A stretch of 64,000 nucleotides of DNA from Planctomycetota bacterium (GTDB lineage: Bacteria; Planctomycetota; Phycisphaerae; Phycisphaerales; UBA1924), in contig JAUZRR010000008.1 of the NCBI GenBank assembly GCA_030950285.1, positions 19,423 through 83,422 on the forward strand, given 5' to 3'. This document shows positions 58,929-64,000 of this stretch, in pieces (the stretch's first letter is position 1; the number at the start of each line of letters is the position of its first letter). The position numbers and the translations under genes were made by a program. The notes beneath the pieces were generated by a model. It was not told where the DNA came from. It did no database searches and saw only the letters and a program-made list of their open reading frames with translations.

Positions 58929-59046
58929 TGTCCCCTCGCTTGCGCGAGGGGCTCTACTTCCCGGGAGCTTTACGCTCTCCCTTGCCGAGCCCCTCGCGCA
59001 AGCGAGGGGTCAACAAGAATACAGAGCCCCTCGCGCAAGCGAGGGG
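58929..59046. repeat. Cluster of three REP-like palindromes
   Basis: TGTCCCC... at 58929-58954, then GAGCCCC... at 58987-59009 and again at 59024-59046, the last ending exactly at the stop codon (59047-59049) of the glycosyltransferase gene. The gap otherwise holds only the promoter region of tsaB. Confidence 0.9.
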
Positions 59047-60111
59047 TCACGCTTCTGCGGGGTGCAGAGCTTCTGCGCGCGCCGCTTCGAGCAAACCCCG
59101 CCGCCATTCCCAACGTTTGAGCAGCAGGTGCTGCTGGGCAAGTGCGCGCGCCACCGGCAACCCCGCCGGGTGATCGCGGCTGGGCACCCCGTCGCCGGGC
59201 AGATTGGCAAAGTCCTCAAAGGTCACACGCAGCCGCTCGGCGTTGTGCCGCTCGCGCTCGACAAACTCGCCGGAATAGGTGATTTCGTCGTCGCGGCGGA
59301 TATCTCGGCCGAACATCTCGCGCGCACACGCAGGGGCCATCCCCGCAAAGCCCCACGCCGCGAACCCGAGGCGGCGCTCGCGGTCGAGATAACCCCGCGG
59401 CGTCAGCCGATGGTCGTGATGCGCCACCGTGTCGGCGCGGTAGAGCACCCGGGTGCCGAAGCGTTCCCGGCAGCGGAATGCGAACTCGTCGTCCTCGTAG
59501 CCATAGGTCGAGGGAAACACGCTGAACGCCCCAACATCGCGCACCAGCGCCGCCGGGGCCGAGAGGTTCAAGAGCCACGCGTGGCGGAAGCCCCAGTCGT
59601 GGTCACGATCGACGCGACTCTCGCCCAACGCCTCGTCCATCTGGTCGTAGAAAAAGACCATGGACGTCTCGCGTACCAACCGATCAAAGAGCGTGTCGTG
59701 CTCGGGAACAACCCAGGGCGACGCACCGACAATCAGCGCCGGGGCGCCCTGTGCCGCAGCGTCTTGTTGATGCTGAAGATGGTGCTCGAGCAGCGCGGGT
59801 GTCGGGAGCATGTCGTCGTTGAGGAAGACGAGCGTCGAGCCGCCGGCGCGGTCGAGCAGCACGTTGCGCACCGCGGCCTGCCCGACCTTGGGGCAGGGCA
59901 CGATGGTCAGGTTCGTAGCATGCGCAGCGGGCCACCGCGCGCGGACCGTCTTCTCGACCTTGCGTGCCGCGGTCGGGTCGTCGCTGCCGCCGTCGATCCC
60001 GATAAGGACTTCGTAGCGTCCGATGTCAAGGGTCTGATCGGCAAGACGCTGCGCACACGCGGCCACCTTGTCCGGGCGGCCGAAGGTCGGAATGAGCACC
60101 GACAGGTCCAT
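59047..60111 (-). CDS. Family 2 glycosyltransferase
   Basis: 354 aa from ATG 60111. GT-A fold: LSVLIPTFGRPDKVAACAQR, YEVLIGIDGGSDD, VGQAAVRNVLLDRAGGSTLV, FLNDDMLPT (DxD-like metal motif), YGYEDDEFAFRCRERFGTRV and VAHHDHRLTPRGYLDRER. It transfers a sugar from a nucleotide sugar onto an unknown acceptor, and no other glycan gene is adjacent. A REP element directly abuts its stop codon. Confidence 0.88.
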   Translation of the reverse strand: MDLSVLIPTFGRPDKVAACAQRLADQTLDIGRYEVLIGIDGGSDDPTAARKVEKTVRARWPAAHATNLTIVPCPKVGQAAVRNVLLDRAGGSTLVFLNDDMLPTPALLEHHLQHQQDAAAQGAPALIVGASPWVVPEHDTLFDRLVRETSMVFFYDQMDEALGESRVDRDHDWGFRHAWLLNLSAPAALVRDVGAFSVFPSTYGYEDDEFAFRCRERFGTRVLYRADTVAHHDHRLTPRGYLDRERRLGFAAWGFAGMAPACAREMFGRDIRRDDEITYSGEFVERERHNAERLRVTFEDFANLPGDGVPSRDHPAGLPVARALAQQHLLLKRWEWRRGLLEAARAEALHPAEA

Positions 60112-60276
60112 GAAACAGCGTATGTCGGCAACCCCCGGGCAGCGCACCGACCGACAAATCGTGCCGATTGTGCCGATTCTGCCATCTGCGAAGAAAGTCA
60201 CCCGCTTCGGCGGCCGATCTCTCGGGGACACACAGGCCGGATCCGGCACCGGACCCACAGCCGCAAGGAGCTTGGC

Positions 60277-60618
60277 ATGGACACGACCACCGACACGACC
60301 GTCTGCACCGAACGCCGTCACAGCGAGCGTGTGGAATGCAAGCGCCCCTGCAAGGTGCTCCACCCCGCCTCGATGCGCTACATGGCCGCCCGCACGCTCG
60401 ACCTCTCCGCCACCGGAGCCCTGCTCGAGCTCTCCCACCACCGCCCGCTCACCACCGGCGACCGCGTGGACGTGCTCATCGACTGGGACCAGCGCGGCGT
60501 CGTCGCCCGCGACACCACCGTCGAGGCAACCATCGTGCGGCTGGGCACCCCCGAAGGGCTCCGCCAGCGCGTCGGGGTCTCGTTCCTGACCGAACAGGCA
60601 CTCCCTCTCGCCGCATAA
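60277..60618 (+). CDS. PilZ-domain protein
   Basis: 113 aa from ATG 60277 after AAGGAG. A single PilZ domain: CTERRHSERVECKRPCKVLH (RxxxR), RTLDLSATGALLE (DxSxxG), and GVSFLTEQ. These are the cyclic-di-GMP-contacting motifs of PilZ. A soluble stand-alone effector of c-di-GMP signalling; partner unknown. Confidence 0.85.
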   Translation: MDTTTDTTVCTERRHSERVECKRPCKVLHPASMRYMAARTLDLSATGALLELSHHRPLTTGDRVDVLIDWDQRGVVARDTTVEATIVRLGTPEGLRQRVGVSFLTEQALPLAA

Positions 60619-60671
60619 AGCCCGGCTCTGGGTCGCTCGGCTCTCGCACCTATAGTTGCCCGGAGGCGCGA

Positions 60672-61913
60672 ATGCTCTGGCAACCATCACTCGACGACTA
60701 TTACACGCGCATGCCCGCGGACGAAGCGGCCCGCCTCATCCGCGCGCGCAGAGCCCAACTCGGCGAATCGCTCGTCATCCTCGGCCACCACTACCAGACC
60801 GACGAGGTCATCCAGCACGCCGACTTCACCGGCGACAGTCTCAAGCTCAGCCAGCTCGCTGCGAGTGTCTCCCGCGAGCGCGCCGTCGAGCACGTCGTCT
60901 TCTGCGGCGTCCACTTCATGGCCGAGACCGCCGACATGCTCACCCCCGGGCACGTCAGGGTCATCCTGCCCGATCTCTCGGCCGGGTGCTCGATGGCCGA
61001 CATGGCCGACTACGACGACACGGTCGAAGCGTGGGACCTGCTGCACACCAGCCTCGGCGAGCAAGGGTGGGCCGGCAGGATCATCCCGATCACCTACGTC
61101 AACTCGACCGCAGCAATCAAAGCGTTCGTCGGCGAGCACGGCGGCGCATGTTGCACCAGCTCCAACGCCGACGCGGTCTTCGACTGGGCGATGAAGGGCG
61201 GCGAGGACACTGACGCCGGCGACGAGATCAAAATCCTCTTCCTGCCCGATCAGCACCTCGGCCGCAACACCGCAGCCAAGCACGGCATCGACACCGAGAC
61301 GGCGACGTGTCTCTACGACCCCAAGCGCACCCGCCGCGGCGATCCCCTCGGCGGCTCGACCGCCGAGCAGGTCCGCGATGCGCAGGTCATCCTGTGGGCG
61401 GGGCACTGCTCGGTGCACAAGCTCTTTCGCCCCGAGCACTGCGTCGAAATCCGCGAAGCCAACCGCGCGCACGCCGATCAGGAACCGACGCGGATCATCG
61501 TCCATCCCGAGTGCGCCAAAGAGGTGGTTGATCTCGCCGACGATTCGGGCTCGACCGAATACATCCTCCGCACCATCGGCCAGAGCCCCGAAGGCTCGCG
61601 CTGGGCGGTGGGCACCGAGACCCACCTGGTCAACCGCATCGCGGCCGAGGCAGCCCGGCGGGGCGTACACGTCCGGATGCTCAGCGACTGTCAGTGTTTG
61701 TGTACCACGATGTACCGGATCGACCAGCCGCACCTGCTGTGGGTGCTCGACAATCTCTGCGGCATCCGCATCAAGGACGGCAAGCCGAGCCGGGCCGAGC
61801 CTCAGGCGGTGAATGTCGTTGCGGTCCACCCCGAGGCCCGCGCCCTCGCGCTCAAAGCCCTCGACCGGATGCTCTCGCTCAGCCGGCAGCCGTCGCCGAC
61901 GGACGTGGACTGA
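60672..61913 (+). CDS. nadA: Quinolinate synthase A
   Basis: 413 aa from ATG 60672, six bases after GGAGG. Triplicated NadA fold: LVILGHHYQTDEVIQHADFT, FCGVHFMAETADMLTP, YVNSTAAIKAFVGEHGGACC then TSSNAD, FLPDQHLGRNT, LWAGHCSVH, HPECAKEVVDLAD and SDCQCLCTTMYRI. The iron-sulfur cluster cysteines are in CCTSSN, HPECAK and DCQCLC. It condenses iminoaspartate and dihydroxyacetone phosphate to quinolinate, the NAD precursor. The partner nadB/nadC genes are not in the window. Confidence 0.96.
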   Translation: MLWQPSLDDYYTRMPADEAARLIRARRAQLGESLVILGHHYQTDEVIQHADFTGDSLKLSQLAASVSRERAVEHVVFCGVHFMAETADMLTPGHVRVILPDLSAGCSMADMADYDDTVEAWDLLHTSLGEQGWAGRIIPITYVNSTAAIKAFVGEHGGACCTSSNADAVFDWAMKGGEDTDAGDEIKILFLPDQHLGRNTAAKHGIDTETATCLYDPKRTRRGDPLGGSTAEQVRDAQVILWAGHCSVHKLFRPEHCVEIREANRAHADQEPTRIIVHPECAKEVVDLADDSGSTEYILRTIGQSPEGSRWAVGTETHLVNRIAAEAARRGVHVRMLSDCQCLCTTMYRIDQPHLLWVLDNLCGIRIKDGKPSRAEPQAVNVVAVHPEARALALKALDRMLSLSRQPSPTDVD

Positions 61914-61966
61914 AACGCACGTTCCAGATCCTCTCACCCCAAGCGCAGAACCACCTTCCATCTCGA

Positions 61967-62392
61967 TCAGCGAGGCATCGTGTTGTTCTGGGAAAACACC
62001 GCGTCAGCCTGTCCGACAGCCTTCTCGACAAGCCCGGCGTTGGTCACTCGGAGCCCCGCCTTGGGCTCGGGCAGTGGGATTCTCGCATCGTCTGACTTGC
62101 CGATTTTCTCGCGCATGCCTTTGCCTGCTTTGAACCGGACCGTCCGCCGCTCGGGGACGGTGACACGTTCGAGGGTGCGCGGGTTCTGCGCGGTGCGTGG
62201 CGCGAGAACCTTGACCTCGAAGACACCGAAGTCGCGGAGTTCGATGCGGTGCCCCTTGCTGAGTTCGCCCACGACCGTGTCGAACAGTTGCTGCACGATC
62301 GTGTGCGTTTTGGTGCGGCTCAGGCCGCTCTGCTCGGCGACACGGTCGACGATTTCTTTCTTGGTGATGGTGCGAACATCGCGTCTGGTCAT
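61967..62392 (-). CDS. HU/IHF-family DNA-binding protein with C-terminal extension
   Basis: 141 aa. HU fold: TITKKEIVDRVAEQSGLSRT, VQQLFDTVVGELSKGHRIEL, RDFGVFEVKVLAPRTAQNPR, and FKAGKGMREKI. The proline-tipped arm (ApRTaQNPRT) is present. A normal HU ends about residue 95; here ~45 more residues follow without any domain I recognise. A nucleoid protein. Confidence 0.9.
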   Translation of the reverse strand: MTRRDVRTITKKEIVDRVAEQSGLSRTKTHTIVQQLFDTVVGELSKGHRIELRDFGVFEVKVLAPRTAQNPRTLERVTVPERRTVRFKAGKGMREKIGKSDDARIPLPEPKAGLRVTNAGLVEKAVGQADAVFSQNNTMPR

Positions 62393-62646
62393 ACCGCTTA
62401 CCCCTCTGTCTCTCTCCCGCCCAAGGCATGGGGGGCTGCGTGCAGAGTTTCAAGCCGGCGACATTGCGGGACATCCCACGTTTCCCCGACTACCACGAGG
62501 GCTTCAGTGTCGCAGGTTTATGCCGTGCGGTCAAGGGCGAAAATTGCAGGGGAGGCCGGGCGTTGGCAAACCGTGGAAAGCTCGGATGGCATCCCGCCCA
62601 GTCTACCAGCGGTGCAAAGGGAACCACCTCTGCGGGACGCAGTCGT
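62393..62646. other. Intergenic region upstream of the HU gene
   Basis: This 254-bp stretch precedes the HU gene, transcribed leftward, and lies after the end of the leftward barrel-protein gene. I see no gene and no repeat of the families listed. Confidence 0.5.
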
Positions 62647-63528
62647 TCAGAATCGCAGTGTCGCGCCAGCGTAGACCCCAGCCAACCCGCCGTTCCACGC
62701 GAACTCACCGGGTGCGTCGTCGGTCTCGATGCCCAGGAGCAGCTGCCGATACCCCCCCTGCATCCCGAAGTGCGGCGTGGGGTTCCACTGAAAGCCCACG
62801 AGGATGTCCGAGGACCAGGACTCGCTGTCGCCGAACGCGAGGCCGCCGAGGGTGGTGGTGAAGTCGATCGTGAAGTCCCTGGCGATCTCGAGCTCCCACC
62901 GGAAACCGACGTAGGGGTGCGCCTGCAGCGCGTCGCCCCCGGCTGTCCCGGTCTGCGTGCCGCCGGAGATCACCTCGGCGGTAATCTCCAGGTCAACTGC
63001 GCGGATGCCCGCGATCCCCAGCAAAGTCGAGGTGATCTCCACACTGCCCGGCTCGCTGTTGTAGGTGTAAAACGCGTACTGGGCATCGGCAGCAAAGGTC
63101 AGCACTTCCAGCGACGAGCGGATCGTGTCGCCCGGGCTGACTGCCGCGGCACCGATCTGCCCCGCTGCGGTCGCGGTCTCGCCGCGGGCGTCCGTATCCA
63201 GCCCCGAGCCCATCACCCGGATCCGCCAGTCCCCCCGGCGGAGCTGAAACTCACCCATCGGCATGATCCGGGGGCTGTCGAGATTGAGCTCGTCGACCAT
63301 GAACGACTGCCCGTTCCCGGCCGAGGTCGAGCCCGGGAGCTTGACGTTCCCGTTGGCCGCGACGTACCACCCGGCCGGCTCGAACTTGAGTATCCATGGC
63401 TCTTCCACAGGCTCGATCGTGATCGGGTCTTCCTGGGAAAGGGCGATCGGGCACGCCGCGAGCAACACCACCCAGAGGGCGATCGCGCAGACGGTCTTGA
63501 AACACGGCACGTCGAGAATCGTTCGCAC
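62647..63528 (-). CDS. Outer-membrane beta-barrel candidate
   Basis: 293 aa from ATG 63528. Signal peptide ~1-31 (ALWVVLLAACPIALSQ). Alternating short beta strands with glycines and aromatics (VGFRWELEIARDFTIDFTTT, GFQWNPTPHFGMQGGYRQLL) end in GATLRF, a C-terminal Phe as in BAM substrates. No named family is recognised. Planctomycetes have many such secreted barrel proteins. It diverges from the arfB gene 56 bp away. Confidence 0.65.
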   Translation of the reverse strand: MRTILDVPCFKTVCAIALWVVLLAACPIALSQEDPITIEPVEEPWILKFEPAGWYVAANGNVKLPGSTSAGNGQSFMVDELNLDSPRIMPMGEFQLRRGDWRIRVMGSGLDTDARGETATAAGQIGAAAVSPGDTIRSSLEVLTFAADAQYAFYTYNSEPGSVEITSTLLGIAGIRAVDLEITAEVISGGTQTGTAGGDALQAHPYVGFRWELEIARDFTIDFTTTLGGLAFGDSESWSSDILVGFQWNPTPHFGMQGGYRQLLLGIETDDAPGEFAWNGGLAGVYAGATLRF

Positions 63529-63584
63529 AGCAAGAACTCCTTTCCCGCGTCCAAGGGACCGGCGGGCGCGATAGGGTATCGGTT

Positions 63585-64000
63585 GTGGAGCACGACCGCA
63601 CAGAACCTGTCGAGAGCGGCATCGAGATCGCGCCGGGGCTCCGCGTGCCCGAAGCCGTCCTGCGGTTCAGCTATGCTGCCGCGTCGGGCCCGGGTGGGCA
63701 GAACGTCAACAAACGCGCAACCAAAGCGGTGCTCCGCATCACCATCGAGGACATCCCCCTGCGCGGCCGCGCTCTGGACCGGGTCCGTCGGCTGGGCAGC
63801 GGGTGGCTGGCAGCGGAGGGCAGCGAGCTGCTCATCATGGCCGACGAGCACCGCTCGCAACGCCGGAACCGCGAGGCGTGCCTCGAGCGCCTGCGGGCGC
63901 TCCTGGTGCGGGCGATGGTGCCGCCCAAGCCCCGGATCGCGACCAGGCCGGGGCGCGGAGCGATCGAGCGCCGCCTCCGCGAGAAGCGCGAGCAATCGCA
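63585..64000 (+). CDS. arfB: Peptidyl-tRNA hydrolase ArfB (YaeJ)-like ribosome rescue factor, 3' end outside window
   Basis: 138 codons seen from GTG 63585. RF-1-like domain with the catalytic loop ASGPGGQNVNK (GGQ, residues ~43-45), then ATKAVLRITIEDIPLRGRAL. The tail becomes basic at the right edge (RRLREKREQS), as expected for the ArfB C-terminal extension that binds the empty mRNA channel. It hydrolyses peptidyl-tRNA on stalled ribosomes without a stop codon. Start chosen as the first GTG with the right frame. Confidence 0.88.
   Translation, partial: MEHDRTEPVESGIEIAPGLRVPEAVLRFSYAAASGPGGQNVNKRATKAVLRITIEDIPLRGRALDRVRRLGSGWLAAEGSELLIMADEHRSQRRNREACLERLRALLVRAMVPPKPRIATRPGRGAIERRLREKREQS

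Noticed and set aside
58929..59046. CRISPR array from the three palindromes
   Set aside because: Copies differ in orientation, have unequal spacers of 15-32 bp and occur all over the window; no cas gene.

Overview
The window is a high-GC, gene-dense chromosomal segment. Its content points to a planctomycete, most likely class Phycisphaerae. Two secreted propeller-like proteins end in the tandem 'DxDGDGxVDxxDFxxFLxxW' domain known as the GC-type dockerin-like domain. There is a DUF1559-like pseudopilin, a MoxR/DUF58/VWA cluster, a chlamydial-type histone H1-like protein, an iodotyrosine-deiodinase-type nitroreductase and many secreted proteins. The taxonomic call is inference. I saw no rRNA, tRNA, CRISPR array, transposase or phage gene.

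Layout. (1) 1-12.2 kb, sugar region: a partial copper lysyl-oxidase-like protein, a Tat-exported TIM-barrel isomerase, a secreted GH29 alpha-L-fucosidase, fucokinase and fucose-1-phosphate guanylyltransferase as two separate genes, an APH-type kinase, a histone-like protein, a FabZ-like dehydratase, phosphomannose isomerase and a DegT aminotransferase. Together these suggest release of L-fucose from glycans and its salvage to GDP-fucose. (2) 12.5-20 kb: a four-gene module made of a HlyD adaptor, a GAF-HlyD inner-membrane protein, a PqqD-M50 peptidase-HlyD fusion and a SecA-like ATPase that stops before the helical-wing/finger region. I regard this as the best candidate for an undescribed export or surface-maturation system. 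(3) 20-25 kb: accBC, an orphan two-domain ABC permease and an NHL-repeat lipoprotein. (4) 25-33 kb: VWA, MoxR, DUF58 and VWA genes, interrupted by an unrelated-looking small gene. (5) 33-39 kb: an IYD-like flavoprotein, a lipoprotein-free secreted protein, an ECF sigma/membrane-protein pair and a large secreted protein. (6) 39-50.6 kb: topA, three secreted repeat proteins, miaA and der. (7) 50.6-53.1 kb: a cassette with a 12-cysteine secreted peptide, an exported protein and a MauE/pseudopilin fusion, preceded by an 18-G homopolymer. (8) 53.2-64 kb: a decayed flotillin, a three-gene signalling operon (HTH-receiver, HDOD-histidine kinase, pseudo-receiver-GAF), tsaB, a GT2 glycosyltransferase, a PilZ protein, nadA, an HU protein, an outer-membrane-barrel candidate and a partial arfB.

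The intergenic space is rich in repeats. At least eleven copies of a REP-like palindrome (core CCCCTCGC-GCAA-GCGAGGGG) are present, often as inverted pairs and usually beside stop codons. One lies between the two halves of the split fucokinase/guanylyltransferase. Other repeats are a GCAAA-rich inverted repeat found twice, a ten-unit 21-bp minisatellite, long G tracts and a 9-bp GACCCCCAC-type repeat that inserts in frame into several proteins, including Der and a sigma factor.
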